Positions 17,270 to 27,758 of a stretch of 64,000 bases of DNA are shown piece by piece. The stretch lies in the NCBI RefSeq assembly GCF_030219325.1, contig NZ_CP126625.1, forward strand, positions 2,282,857 to 2,346,856, read 5' to 3'. The notes under the pieces are model-generated. The model did not search any database. It had not been told where the DNA came from and saw only the letters and a program-made list of their open reading frames with translations. Made by a program: the position numbers and the translations under genes. Each line of letters starts with the position of its first letter. Within the stretch, counting starts at the first letter, position 1. This stretch comes from Geothrix sp. GTDB taxonomy: Bacteria > Acidobacteriota > Holophagae > Holophagales > Holophagaceae.

Positions 17270-18555
17270 GCTTGGCTACCATTTAACTTAGACAAAGCAT
17301 TTTCAATTACTCCACGGCTAGACAATTTCCCAACTGAATTACTTGCAAGGAGCTTTGCTAGCGGTTCAATGTCATCAAGCAAAGAAATATGGCTATTCCC
17401 AGTAATTGAATCTCTATGCGCTATCGCTATAAAGGCTAGCATTTCTGGCCCCATCTCATCCAACAGCGTTGCATTATGAGTTGTGATCAGGAGGTCAATA
17501 TGTCGCTTTGCACTCAGTTTTTTCAACATGTTAATTAGAATTTTTGCTCGTGATGGATGGAGCCCATTATCTACTTCTTCGATCACGAGTAGACTCTGAA
17601 TTGGTCGAGTAAGCAGTGCTGTGACAATCGCAATAAATCTTAAAGTTCCATCCGACATTCCTCTTGCATCTACAATTTGGTTTTTTGAGTCTGCATTCCA
17701 ACCCTCTTCACAGTAAAGCATTGCATCGCTATTATATTTTCCGACAGCCTCGGCGAATACATGCTTAATGTCTTTTTCAGGGAGTGCCCTCGTAAATTCA
17801 GTTATTTGAGCTTCAATCTCAGCTTTTTCTTTGGGCGGAAAAGCTGCCAAAACACCAGCCACATTATTTGCATCCGGTTCTAATTCATCGGATAACTTTC
17901 GATAATCTCTCATATGACTTGGAATGGGATCGAGTATAAATATTTTCTTAAAATCAGATACCAGTAGAGAGACCCCTTCAGATATATCTAATGCTAGTTC
18001 AGTATTATTCAATTGAAATAATAATGAACTAGAACGAGTCATAAATCTTACCGTACCACTCTTTCCATTATAGAGCCGCGCAGTTATTGTTGGAGATCCA
18101 ATCGCACACAGATCTGTTCTTAATAATCCAACTTCAGCATTTTGAATAAATTTTCTCGTTCCATTTTTACTTACTTTATATTTTTTTCTAATAATTGATT
18201 CCGAATTGACTTCACATCGATTCGCATTAATCACACATTCAATAGTGTATGTATATTCACTGATAATTTCCAATTGATCTTGTTGAAAAGGTTCTACTGT
18301 TACACCAATTCGAAATTTATTTCCTGGGGACCTGGCAGCCCAATCCAATCCACCTCGAACGGCCGGCAGGTTTTGTTCGCCCCTTATGGACGATGTCAAA
18401 TTAGTACCGCTAACACTTCGATAAAGGAACATTAATGCATCAAGTGCGTTACTTTTCCCACTCGCATTTGTGCCAATTAATACTGTCATTGGATCGAAAT
18501 GTAATTCGCCTTTTTCAAAACTTTTCCAATTTTCTAAACTCAGCTTAGTAATCAA
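17266..18555 (-). CDS. AAA (AAA_15/AAA_21, SMC/RecF-like) ATPase
   Basis: This 429-aa ATPase has Walker A GTNASGKS at residues 28-35, a signature-like GMSDGTLRFIAI, Walker B LLVIEEVDNGLHPS and the switch LLITTHNATLLDEM. This order is typical of the OLD/RecF-like predicted ATPases found in Septu, PARIS and many other defence systems. I place the start at TTG 18555: it follows GGAGG and yields the usual family N-terminus ITKLSLENWKSF. A farther TTG at 18588 is possible. It is coupled to the PIN gene. DNA or phage-component sensing is inferred from the family only. Confidence 0.8.
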   Translation of the reverse strand: MITKLSLENWKSFEKGELHFDPMTVLIGTNASGKSNALDALMFLYRSVSGTNLTSSIRGEQNLPAVRGGLDWAARSPGNKFRIGVTVEPFQQDQLEIISEYTYTIECVINANRCEVNSESIIRKKYKVSKNGTRKFIQNAEVGLLRTDLCAIGSPTITARLYNGKSGTVRFMTRSSSLLFQLNNTELALDISEGVSLLVSDFKKIFILDPIPSHMRDYRKLSDELEPDANNVAGVLAAFPPKEKAEIEAQITEFTRALPEKDIKHVFAEAVGKYNSDAMLYCEEGWNADSKNQIVDARGMSDGTLRFIAIVTALLTRPIQSLLVIEEVDNGLHPSRAKILINMLKKLSAKRHIDLLITTHNATLLDEMGPEMLAFIAIAHRDSITGNSHISLLDDIEPLAKLLASNSVGKLSSRGVIENALSKLNGSQA

Positions 18556-18632
18556 GAAGCCTCCAGAAAATTTTGTACTGCAAGGCAAACTCCAGGTCTA
18601 ATCCAGAATTGAAGGCTGCGAGGGAGGACAGC

Positions 18633-19526
18633 ATGAAGCTAGGTTATTCTCTTACGGCCATTACGACAATTCTGTTTGCGACAAATTCGTTTGATGGCTA
18701 TGTAACCATCCGCTCTGTATTACTGCAGAGAACGGTGCGTCTGGTTGTTCATGTGCCCACTGCGGCCGTCCAAGGCGGATGGCGGTCCACCCATCCCGAG
18801 TCCCCCATGCAGCTGGTGCTCTTCCTTCCGGGTGCCTGGGACGGCCCCGAGGACTTCCTGCGCGAAGGCCTGGAGACCTTCCTGACTGACCAGGAATCGA
18901 AAGGCGAGCTGCCGCCCAGCCTCTGGGTGGCGGTCACCCACTTCCAGAGCTGGTACGCGGATCGCCTGGATGGCTCCTTTCCCTACGAGCGCTTCCTCAT
19001 GGACGAGCTGCTGCCCCTGCTGGAGGCCCAGCATCCGGGCTTTGGCGGAACGCCGAGGGCCCGCTCCATCGCGGGCCTGAGCATGGGCGGCTTCGGGGCC
19101 CTGAACCTCGCGGCCCGCACCAAGGCCTTCTCCCGCTGCCTCGCCCTGTCCCCGGCTTTCGTGAAGGCCCCCTTCACCAGCTACCAGTGGTTCATCCGAC
19201 GCAGCCTGCGCCGGACCTTCCCCCAGGATCCCGCCCTTTTCGCCCCGTGGAATCCCTGGACGCACCTTGGAGGTGAGACCGAGCTGGTGATCGGCGCCGG
19301 GACCGAGGACCGGTACCACCTGGCCGGAGCCTGCCGCGACTTCGCGCAGCGCTGCGAGGAGCGGGGCCGTCCGGTCCACCTGGACCTGCGCCCAGGTGGT
19401 CATGACTGGACCTACTGGACCCCCACCTTCAAGGACTGGATGCCGTGGCTCATCCGCGTGCCGGACAGTGGCACGGGCAGGAATCCCGGCCCCGGCACCC
19501 CGGCCCCCAGCCTGGTCAGGGAATAA
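18633..19526 (+). CDS. Esterase D-like alpha/beta hydrolase
   Basis: This 297-aa protein matches the putative esterase family (feruloyl esterase/EsteraseD-like): oxyanion region LFLPGAWDG, nucleophile elbow AGLSMGGFGAL, acid in GAGTEDRY and catalytic His in RPGGHDWTYW. ATG 18633 follows GGGAGGA; a weak hydrophobic leader follows. The first 40-50 codons are AT-rich like the island next to it, whereas the rest is GC-rich, so the 5' end seems to have been replaced or joined at island insertion. The substrate is unknown. Confidence 0.82.
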   Translation: MKLGYSLTAITTILFATNSFDGYVTIRSVLLQRTVRLVVHVPTAAVQGGWRSTHPESPMQLVLFLPGAWDGPEDFLREGLETFLTDQESKGELPPSLWVAVTHFQSWYADRLDGSFPYERFLMDELLPLLEAQHPGFGGTPRARSIAGLSMGGFGALNLAARTKAFSRCLALSPAFVKAPFTSYQWFIRRSLRRTFPQDPALFAPWNPWTHLGGETELVIGAGTEDRYHLAGACRDFAQRCEERGRPVHLDLRPGGHDWTYWTPTFKDWMPWLIRVPDSGTGRNPGPGTPAPSLVRE

Positions 19527-19590
19527 CGAGGGACGCCACAGCCGTGATTCTCCAGGTGCCTTCCGGGCCGATTGGATCTAGGCTCGACCG

Positions 19591-20586
19591 ATGACCTGGA
19601 AGCCGCGTCCCCGGGCAGGGGTGGATCACCTCGCCCTGCCCCTCGATCCCCGCCAGGGCTACCTGCTCTCGCTGCTGGATGGCGCCCTCGACGTGCCGAC
19701 CCTCGCCGCCCTCATGAACCTGGGTGAGGATGAGGTCACCAGCCTGCTTGATGACTTGGTACGCATGGGCGCCGTGGCGTCGCTGAACCAAGCGCCCGCG
19801 GCGCGCCCTGCGATGGAGGCCGACCCAGAGCCGGTCCCAGCGCCGGAGGCCACAGTGGATCCAGAAGCCACGGATCCGACGGAAGAGGATCCCCTCGCCG
19901 CCGGCAGGGCCACGACCCACCGCCAGCTCTTCGAGTTGCACCTGCACGGCCGGCCCCAGGATGAGCGGGTGGCCCAGGCGAAGGTGGCGGTGGAGCCCGA
20001 TCTCTGCGCCTGGTGCTTCGACCCCACAGCGGAGGTCATCCGGGCCGTGCTGGAGAACCCCCGGGTGGGCGGCCTCCACGCCCGGCTCATCGCGGCCCAC
20101 CACCGCACCACGGCCGGGCTGGAGGCCCTCGGCGGGCGCCCGGCCTTCACCCAGGATGGCGGCGTGCGCCGCGCCCTGCTGCAGAACCCCCTCCTGCCTC
20201 CGGGGCTCTACCGCCGCCTCTGGTCCACCAGGCGCCTGCTGGACCAGTACCTGGTGGCCATCTCCCGGGAGGCGCCGGAGCAGGTCCGCGCCATGGCCCG
20301 CGACGTATTGCGGGCCAGCTTCACCCAGCGGGCGGGCGAGGAGCGCGCGGAGCTCATCCTCTCCACGGAGGGCCGCTGCCTGGCCAGCCTCGTGGGCCTC
20401 ACCATCGACAGCCACGCCACGGCCATCCTCTGCCGGCGCACCTACACCTCCACCCTGCTGGTCCAGAACATCGCCCGCTGGAGCGCGGCCCCGCCCCAGC
20501 TCATCGCCCACCTCCGCCGCCAGGACCTGGTGAAACGGAACCCAGTCCTGCGACAGATGCTGGAGCGGCATCCGAACGCAAGCTGA
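19591..20586 (+). CDS. Uncharacterised helical-repeat protein with winged-helix-like N-terminus
   Basis: No family is recognised with confidence. Residues 1-65 resemble a small winged helix (LALPLDPRQGYLLSLLDG and LMNLGEDEVTSLLDDLVRMGAV). An acidic, Pro/Glu-rich linker (about 68-105) follows. The remaining part (about 110-331) is all-helical with HEAT/ARM-like repeats (AVLENPRVGG, ALLQNPLLPP, NPVLRQMLERHP). No signal peptide or catalytic motif is visible. Such proteins tend to be protein-interaction platforms. It stands alone between two hydrolase genes. Confidence 0.65.
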   Translation: MTWKPRPRAGVDHLALPLDPRQGYLLSLLDGALDVPTLAALMNLGEDEVTSLLDDLVRMGAVASLNQAPAARPAMEADPEPVPAPEATVDPEATDPTEEDPLAAGRATTHRQLFELHLHGRPQDERVAQAKVAVEPDLCAWCFDPTAEVIRAVLENPRVGGLHARLIAAHHRTTAGLEALGGRPAFTQDGGVRRALLQNPLLPPGLYRRLWSTRRLLDQYLVAISREAPEQVRAMARDVLRASFTQRAGEERAELILSTEGRCLASLVGLTIDSHATAILCRRTYTSTLLVQNIARWSAAPPQLIAHLRRQDLVKRNPVLRQMLERHPNAS

Positions 20587-20733
20587 GCGAGGGCCGTTCT
20601 GAGGCCGATGGATCCCGCCCCGGGCTAATCCAGGCGGCCTGACCAACCGTAGCAAATGCACCCACCTCATGATCGCAGTCGGCCCCGCCTTTGCGCCAAG
20701 CCATGAGACCGTGCACCCCGTGAGGTTCTCGCC

Positions 20734-22242
20734 ATGACAAGCCATTGCTTCCTCGGCAAGCCGGATCGAGTGGGCCGCAGCCTCCTGCCGATGCTTCTGG
20801 CCGCGATGCTGAGCGCGGAAACGCCCATCACGCGGATCGAGTGGTCGGACCTCCCTGCGGCCATCGTCGACAAGGCTCCCGACCTGCGCACGGGCTACCT
20901 CGTCGTCCCGGAGCGCCGCTTCCCCACCCCGGGCCAGCGCACGGTGAGGCTGCCGTTCATCATCATGAAGAGCCGGAGCGCATCCCCCCGGGCGGACCCG
21001 GTCCTCTTCACCGCGGGCGGTCCCGGGGGGAGCTCGCTCGGCGCGGCCAGGAACCGGCAGCGCAACCCGCTCCTCGATGAGCGCGACGTGATCCTCATCG
21101 AGCAGCGGGGCACGCACTGGGCCGAGCCGAGCCTCATGTCGCCTGCGATTGATGCCGCCCTGCGCTCCGGCTGGGGAAAGCGTCTCAACGGAGACCCCGA
21201 ACCCGCCGCCGTCCGCCAGGCCATGGCCTCGACACTGCGGCAGTTCCGAAGCCAGGGCATCGACCTGGCGGGCTACACCACCCGGGAGAGCGCCGCCGAC
21301 ATCGCGGAACTGCGCCGGCTGCTCGCGATCCCCTCCTGGAACCTCTATGGCGTCTCCTACAGCACGAAGCTGATGCTGACGGTCCTGCGGGATCACCCCG
21401 AAGGCGTCCGTTCCGCCATCCTGGATTCGGTGCTGCCGCTGGAGGCCGACTGGGACGAGTCGGCCCCGGCCAACATCCTGGCCGTCCTGGAGCGCGTGCT
21501 GCAGGTCTGCACCGAGGACGCCTCCCTGCGAGAGCACTGTCCCGACCTGCGGAACCGCTTCCGGGGCCTGCTGACTGCGGCCAACCTGCACCCGGTCCCC
21601 ATCGCGATCAAGAACCCCATGGATGGCACGCCGCTCACGGTGCGGCTCGACGGAGCGGGCATCATGAACTGCGTCTATGCGGCGCTCGAGTCCGCCGGCG
21701 GCATCCGCCGCCTGCCCCTGGTCCTCGATGCGGCTTGTCGCGGCGAGACCCAGGCCCTGGGGCCCTTCCTGGAGGAGTACCTGGGCTCCACCCAGGGCTC
21801 TGCCATCGGCATGCGGCTGGCCATCTGGTGCAACGAGGAATTCCCCTTCGAGCGGCCCGACCGGATGCTCCGCCCCTTGGGGCTGCCCCCCGAGTTGAAG
21901 ACCTTCGTCCAGACGGCGGTCCATCCCGCGGCGCTGACCGATTGGCCACAGGGGCGACCTGATCCCGCCGAGAACCGGCCCGTGTCCAGCACCCTGCCAG
22001 TGCTCATCGCCGCCGGCGAATTCGACCCGGACACGCCCATCGCCTGGGCGCGCAGCACCTCAGCTCGGCTCCCCGGCGCGCACCTGATCGCGTTCGCCGG
22101 CATGTCCCACGTGCCCCTGTTCAGCCATCCCGAAGCGGCCCGCATCATGAAGGCCTTCCTGGCGGATCCCGCGCGTCGTCCGGAGCCGGGCACCATCGGA
22201 ACCCGGCCCTCGTTCCTGCACGCGCTCCCATCGGCGAAATAA
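20734..22242 (+). CDS. Secreted S33-type alpha/beta hydrolase (tripeptidyl aminopeptidase-like)
   Basis: This 502-aa protein starts with a basic stretch and a short hydrophobic leader ending near LSAETPI, so export is likely. The alpha/beta fold contains TAGGPGGSS (oxyanion loop), LYGVSYSTKLML with the catalytic Ser, PVLIAAGEFDPDTP with the acid and MSHVPLF with the His. The C-terminal TAP-like segment and the length fit bacterial tripeptidyl or prolyl aminopeptidases. A role in periplasmic peptide scavenging is inferred. Confidence 0.82.
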   Translation: MTSHCFLGKPDRVGRSLLPMLLAAMLSAETPITRIEWSDLPAAIVDKAPDLRTGYLVVPERRFPTPGQRTVRLPFIIMKSRSASPRADPVLFTAGGPGGSSLGAARNRQRNPLLDERDVILIEQRGTHWAEPSLMSPAIDAALRSGWGKRLNGDPEPAAVRQAMASTLRQFRSQGIDLAGYTTRESAADIAELRRLLAIPSWNLYGVSYSTKLMLTVLRDHPEGVRSAILDSVLPLEADWDESAPANILAVLERVLQVCTEDASLREHCPDLRNRFRGLLTAANLHPVPIAIKNPMDGTPLTVRLDGAGIMNCVYAALESAGGIRRLPLVLDAACRGETQALGPFLEEYLGSTQGSAIGMRLAIWCNEEFPFERPDRMLRPLGLPPELKTFVQTAVHPAALTDWPQGRPDPAENRPVSSTLPVLIAAGEFDPDTPIAWARSTSARLPGAHLIAFAGMSHVPLFSHPEAARIMKAFLADPARRPEPGTIGTRPSFLHALPSAK

Positions 22243-22243
22243 A

Positions 22244-22262
22244 AGCGGGGCCTAGACCCGCT
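22244..22262. terminator. Short hairpin between convergent genes
   Basis: AGCGGG (22244-22249) pairs with CCCGCT (22257-22262) around a 7-nt loop in the 23-bp gap between two convergent genes. It is small, so efficiency is uncertain. Confidence 0.45.
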
Positions 22263-22265
22263 GTT

Positions 22266-24236
22266 CTATTGGAACTCGGCGGCCTTCCTCCCCACGTTGG
22301 CCAGGGCGGTGGCGTTGGTGCCATTGATGTTCACGGTGAGGTCCGGCGTGAACCAGGACTGGTAAGTGGCCTCGTCGATGAGCAGGTTCAGGACGGGGCT
22401 GGCGGGGTGGTTCTTCACGACCTGGTTGTAGGGGTCGTCGCCGTGATCCAGGTAGAGCTTCTCGGAGGGGAAGTAGGCCAGCTCGTGGCCGCAGATCCAG
22501 ACGGGCTGCACCGGCACGTTGAGCACCCGGAGCACAGCATGGAGGAAGCCCACGCTGCCGTGGCAGCCGGCGGTCCAGTGCTGCGTCCCAAGGCCAGGGT
22601 TGTTCGCATCGACGGTGCCATTCACGATCTTCGAGAGCGGCACGTGGCCCCGGTACTGCCACACGGCCTGGTGGTTACCGAAGGTGTCGGCACCATAGAA
22701 GTGCCACATGTTGCCGCGCATCCACTCCATGACCTTGCCGATGGTCTCCTGCCGCGTGGCGCCGATGAGCCCCGCCTGCTGCAGCCAGGGGTAGGTCCAC
22801 ATGGGCGGCGCGAAGGTCGTGTGGGGCCGCGTGTCGGCGCGCAGGGCCGGCGGATAGGCCCCCGCGTAGGTGCCCATCCAGAAGTTCCCGTTCGGCAGGT
22901 ACCAGGCCATCACGCTGCTGTCGAGGAGGTAGCGCAGGGTCTCGTCCGTGTCGTCCACCAGGCTCCAGGGCAGCGGGTGGCTGAGCTCCTGGGCCAGGGC
23001 GAAGGCCACGTGGGCGACGTAGAGCTTCCACATGTGCGCGGGCGTCACCCACTGGAGGGTCGTGAGGGTGTCGATGTTGGTCTGAGGGTGCTGGTTGACG
23101 GGCTCGTCCGTGAGCCCCGCGGAATCCATGGCGACCTGGTGGGCCCCCTGGGCGAACCAGGCCTTGGCATCCAGGAAGGCCTGGTTGAGGTCGGCCTGCT
23201 GCTGGGGCGACCAGGCGGTCCAGGCCACCTTGTCCGCGTCCGCGGGGGCCTGGTAGAGGTTTCCGAGGTTTGCTGGCCGGAACTGCCAGCGGATGGCCGA
23301 GGCCACCCGCGGATGCGCCACCAGCCAGGTGGCCAGCTCGGGCCGCACCGTCACGTGGACGGTGGCGCTCGTGACGCTGCCGCCATAGGCATCGCTGACC
23401 ACCGCGTGGAAGGCCGCCCCGTCATCGACCGTCGTCAGGGATGCCGAGGTGTAGGTGGGACCCGTGGCCCCGGCGATGGGAGCGCCATCCCGCCACCACT
23501 GGTATCCCAGCGTTCCCGTGCCCGTGGCGGACACCGTGAAGACGGCCGCCGCCTGGTAGTCCACGGTGGCATCGACGGGCTGGAGGCTGATACTGGGCGG
23601 GAGCGGGTTCACGGTGAGCTGGGGCGACACCGACGAGCTGCCGCCCGAGTTGGTGGCGGTGATGAGGTAGCTCGCGGTGGCGCTGAGGGTCGTGGGCGTC
23701 CCGCTGAGGGTGCCGTCCGAGGTGCTGAAGACCAGCCCCGCCGGGGCCGCGGGCGCGATCGACCAGGACACGGCGGGACCGCCGCTGTTCGTCGGCAGGA
23801 GCGTGGTGATGGCCTGGCCCGTGGTGAAGGTGTAGCTGCCGCTGCCGTAGCTGATGGCCGGAGGGACGTCCACTACGGTCAGCTGGACCTGGGCCTGGGT
23901 GGATCCGCCGGGGCCGGTGCCGGTGATCGTATAGACAGCCGCAGGCTTGAGGGCGGTCGGTGTCCCGGTGAGGACACCGCTGGCCGGATCCAGGACCAGG
24001 CCTGCCGGCAGGACGGGCGCGACGCTGAAGGTGCGGATCTCGCCACCGGACCAGGTAGGGCGGTTCGCCGGGGCCGCCTGGGCCAGGGTGTAGACCGCCG
24101 GGTTGCTGCCGTAGACCAGTGCCGATGGGGCGGGCGGCGGCGCGGAGCCGCCCCCTCCGCCGCAACCCAGGAGCGCTCCGAGGACCAGAAGGAGAGATCG
24201 CCAGCTGGGTCCAGTCCCGCGCGCTTCGATCCCCAT
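22266..24236 (-). CDS. Lipoprotein with putative Ig domains and transglutaminase-like domain
   Basis: This 656-aa secreted protein has a lipobox LLGC near residue 24 followed by a Gly-rich spacer. Next come two putative-Ig (He_PIG) repeats (PAGLVLDPASGVLTGTPT and PAGLVFSTSDGTLSGTPT) and an Ig-like domain (GYQWWRDGAPIAGATG). The C-terminal region contains GCHGSVGFLHAVLRVLNVP, then WICGHELAYF and YLDHGDD. This Cys-His-Asp order is that of transglutaminase-like cysteine hydrolases. The start is ATG 24236; the open frame continuing upstream overlaps the neighbouring gene and is rejected. It may process cell-surface peptides or polysaccharide-linked substrates. Confidence 0.72.
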   Translation of the reverse strand: MGIEARGTGPSWRSLLLVLGALLGCGGGGGSAPPPAPSALVYGSNPAVYTLAQAAPANRPTWSGGEIRTFSVAPVLPAGLVLDPASGVLTGTPTALKPAAVYTITGTGPGGSTQAQVQLTVVDVPPAISYGSGSYTFTTGQAITTLLPTNSGGPAVSWSIAPAAPAGLVFSTSDGTLSGTPTTLSATASYLITATNSGGSSSVSPQLTVNPLPPSISLQPVDATVDYQAAAVFTVSATGTGTLGYQWWRDGAPIAGATGPTYTSASLTTVDDGAAFHAVVSDAYGGSVTSATVHVTVRPELATWLVAHPRVASAIRWQFRPANLGNLYQAPADADKVAWTAWSPQQQADLNQAFLDAKAWFAQGAHQVAMDSAGLTDEPVNQHPQTNIDTLTTLQWVTPAHMWKLYVAHVAFALAQELSHPLPWSLVDDTDETLRYLLDSSVMAWYLPNGNFWMGTYAGAYPPALRADTRPHTTFAPPMWTYPWLQQAGLIGATRQETIGKVMEWMRGNMWHFYGADTFGNHQAVWQYRGHVPLSKIVNGTVDANNPGLGTQHWTAGCHGSVGFLHAVLRVLNVPVQPVWICGHELAYFPSEKLYLDHGDDPYNQVVKNHPASPVLNLLIDEATYQSWFTPDLTVNINGTNATALANVGRKAAEFQ

Positions 24237-24295
24237 CTCCCACCCCCTGGGTCCCTTATCGACCCGGGGTCGGGATCCGTTGATCCCCGATTCCC

Positions 24296-26023
24296 CTAGG
24301 CGTAGAGCCGCTGGAGTCCGGGGTCCTGGGTGAGTTCTTCGATGAGGTCGCGGACGCTCACCAGCTCGCGGAGCTTGGCGCCGTTGCTGCCCGTGAAGAA
24401 GAGGCCGCTCTCCTCGTTGCCCTGCATGGCGTCGGCCAGGCGGTCGGCGATGCAGTAGCCCACGGCCATGGCGCCCTTGCCGTGGCCGCAGGGGCTGAGG
24501 CAGTTGCTCACGCAGCGCACCAGCGGCGCGGTGCCGGCCTCGATGTTCCGCTGCAGGCTGGTGCGGACGCCCCGGGCCGGCAGGCCCACGGGGGATTTCA
24601 TGAGGCCGATGTCCTCGGCCTTGGCGCGGAGGATGACCTCCTTGAAGATCGGCGAGGCATCGCACTCAAAGGTGCCGATGAAGCGGGTGCCCATCTGCAC
24701 GCCATCGGCACCCAGGGCCAGGAAGCGCTGGATGTCCGCGTGATCCCAGACGCCGCCGGCCACCAGGATGGGGAACTCGCCCCACTTGTTCCGCTCCTCG
24801 ATCACTTCGGGGAGGATGTTCTCCAGCGTGTGGGCCGGATCCAGGCAGCCGTCGTGGCTGAAGCCCTGGTGGCCGCCGCTTTCCGGGCCTTCCAGCACCA
24901 CCGCGTCGGGCAGGCGGTTGAACTTCCGCTGCCACTGCTTGCAGATGACCTGGAGGGCGCGGCCGGAGGACACGATGGGCACCAGGGCCACATCCGCGTC
25001 GCCCACGTAGCCAGGCAGCGCCAGAGGCAGCCCAGCGCCGGACACGATCATCTGGGCGCCGCCGGCGAGGGAGGCCCGCACGGCCTCCTCGTAGCCCTCG
25101 ATGGCGCAGAGGATGTTCACGCCCACGGCACCACGGCCGCCGGAGCGCTCACGGGCCGCGCGGACGATCCATTCCAGGGCCTTGGGGGGGTTCAGCGCGT
25201 CGGTGCCGTCGGGACGGCCCAGGCGCATCTTGGGGTTGGCCGAGCCGTGGTAGCCCGTGCCGATGGCGGACACCAGGCCCACGCAGCCGGCGCTGGCCAC
25301 GGCGCCCGCGAGGCCTTCCCAGGAGACGCCCACGCCCATGCCGCCCTGCTGGATGGGGTAGGCCAGATCGAGGTTGCGGATCTTGAGCCGGGGCAGCGTG
25401 CAGGCCCCGCGGCGCACGAAAGCCTGGGCCATGGAATCCAGACCGGCCATGAGACGGGTCCGGAAGGCCGCCAGGGGCGAAGCATCCAGCAGACCAGGGG
25501 TCCGGGGCTGCAGCCCGATGGCGCCGTCCGCCATGGCCTGCCGCGCTTCGGCTTCGGTATCGGCCACGGCCATCACGGGCAGGCCGAGGCTGCGCAAGGA
25601 GGCCACATCGCAGGCCCGAGCCAGCAGGGCGGCGGCGCCACCGGCCTTGGCCCGGGCGCCCTCTTCGGGGTTCTGCACGGCCACTAGGCGGGGCATGTTG
25701 GTGTGGCGGAGCATGGCCAGGGATGGCGGCAGCTCGGCCGTGTGGAGCAGGAAGGCCACGCCGGCTTCGCGGGCGGCGGTCATCACGCTGTCGGCGCTGT
25801 CCCGCAGGCCCCGGAGGTCCAGGCCGATCTTGGCGCCATCGCGCATGGAGGCCTTGAGCTCCTCCAGCCGGGCGCGGAGCTTGGCGGCATCCGGAAAGGC
25901 GTCGGTGCGGGGCAGCGCCCAGCCTCCGGCACGGAGGAAGGCGGCCTGGAAGTCCAAGGAACCGGGCGCCTGCCAGCCCTGGAGGGTGGGCGAGGTGGCG
26001 GTCTTGAAGAAGGACTCGGCCAT
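24296..26023 (-). CDS. Nitronate monooxygenase / PfaD-like FMN oxidoreductase
   Basis: This 575-aa TIM-barrel flavoprotein has a core from about residue 215 to 520: PIQQGGMGVGVSWEGLAGAV, EGPESGGHQGF (FMN phosphate/catalytic region) and LVAGGVWDHADIQRFLALGADGVQMGTRF. An extra N-terminal 200 residues form a second, barrel-like half without obvious catalytic residues. The length matches the large PfaD-like/NMO subgroup. The reaction is flavin-dependent oxidation of nitronates or a trans-acting enoyl reduction; the exact substrate is not evident. A nested hairpin separates it from ilvC. Confidence 0.82.
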   Translation of the reverse strand: MAESFFKTATSPTLQGWQAPGSLDFQAAFLRAGGWALPRTDAFPDAAKLRARLEELKASMRDGAKIGLDLRGLRDSADSVMTAAREAGVAFLLHTAELPPSLAMLRHTNMPRLVAVQNPEEGARAKAGGAAALLARACDVASLRSLGLPVMAVADTEAEARQAMADGAIGLQPRTPGLLDASPLAAFRTRLMAGLDSMAQAFVRRGACTLPRLKIRNLDLAYPIQQGGMGVGVSWEGLAGAVASAGCVGLVSAIGTGYHGSANPKMRLGRPDGTDALNPPKALEWIVRAARERSGGRGAVGVNILCAIEGYEEAVRASLAGGAQMIVSGAGLPLALPGYVGDADVALVPIVSSGRALQVICKQWQRKFNRLPDAVVLEGPESGGHQGFSHDGCLDPAHTLENILPEVIEERNKWGEFPILVAGGVWDHADIQRFLALGADGVQMGTRFIGTFECDASPIFKEVILRAKAEDIGLMKSPVGLPARGVRTSLQRNIEAGTAPLVRCVSNCLSPCGHGKGAMAVGYCIADRLADAMQGNEESGLFFTGSNGAKLRELVSVRDLIEELTQDPGLQRLYA

Positions 26024-26083
26024 TCAAGGCTCCTGGGCGCGGATGGGTCTCCGCGCATAGACACCATTCTGAGGCCAAAACCT

Positions 26084-26135
26084 GTGACGGGGCTCAAGCA
26101 TTTGACCCGCGGTCAAGGTGCCCAAACCCCGTCAC
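26084..26135 (-). terminator. Nested hairpin ending the ilv operon
   Basis: Outer arms GTGACGGGG (26084-26092) and CCCCGTCAC (26127-26135) enclose an inner hairpin, TTGACC-cgc-GGTCAA (26102-26116). It lies 10 nt downstream of the ilvC stop. Confidence 0.7.
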
Positions 26136-26144
26136 GGAAATTCC

Positions 26145-27747
<1,603 letters not shown>

Positions 27748-27758
27748 GTGACCTCCTT

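Larger units (their letters stand above)
16700..18632. other. AT-rich genomic island with an ATPase-PIN gene pair
   Basis: Base composition changes abruptly from GC-rich to AT-rich immediately after the radA stop and returns to GC-rich around 18720. The island holds only two genes, both on the minus strand. Codon use (many AAT, ATT, TTA, AAA) is unlike the neighbours and indicates horizontal acquisition. I found no integrase, transposase, tRNA or flanking direct repeat. Confidence 0.8.

Noticed and set aside
16700-18720. Prophage or integrative element at the AT-rich island
   Set aside because: No integrase, tRNA or flanking attachment-like repeats were found; only two genes are present.
24237-24665. 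N-terminal extension of the transglutaminase-like lipoprotein
   Set aside because: The extension overlaps the oxidoreductase gene in another frame; the signal peptide with lipobox begins at ATG 24236.
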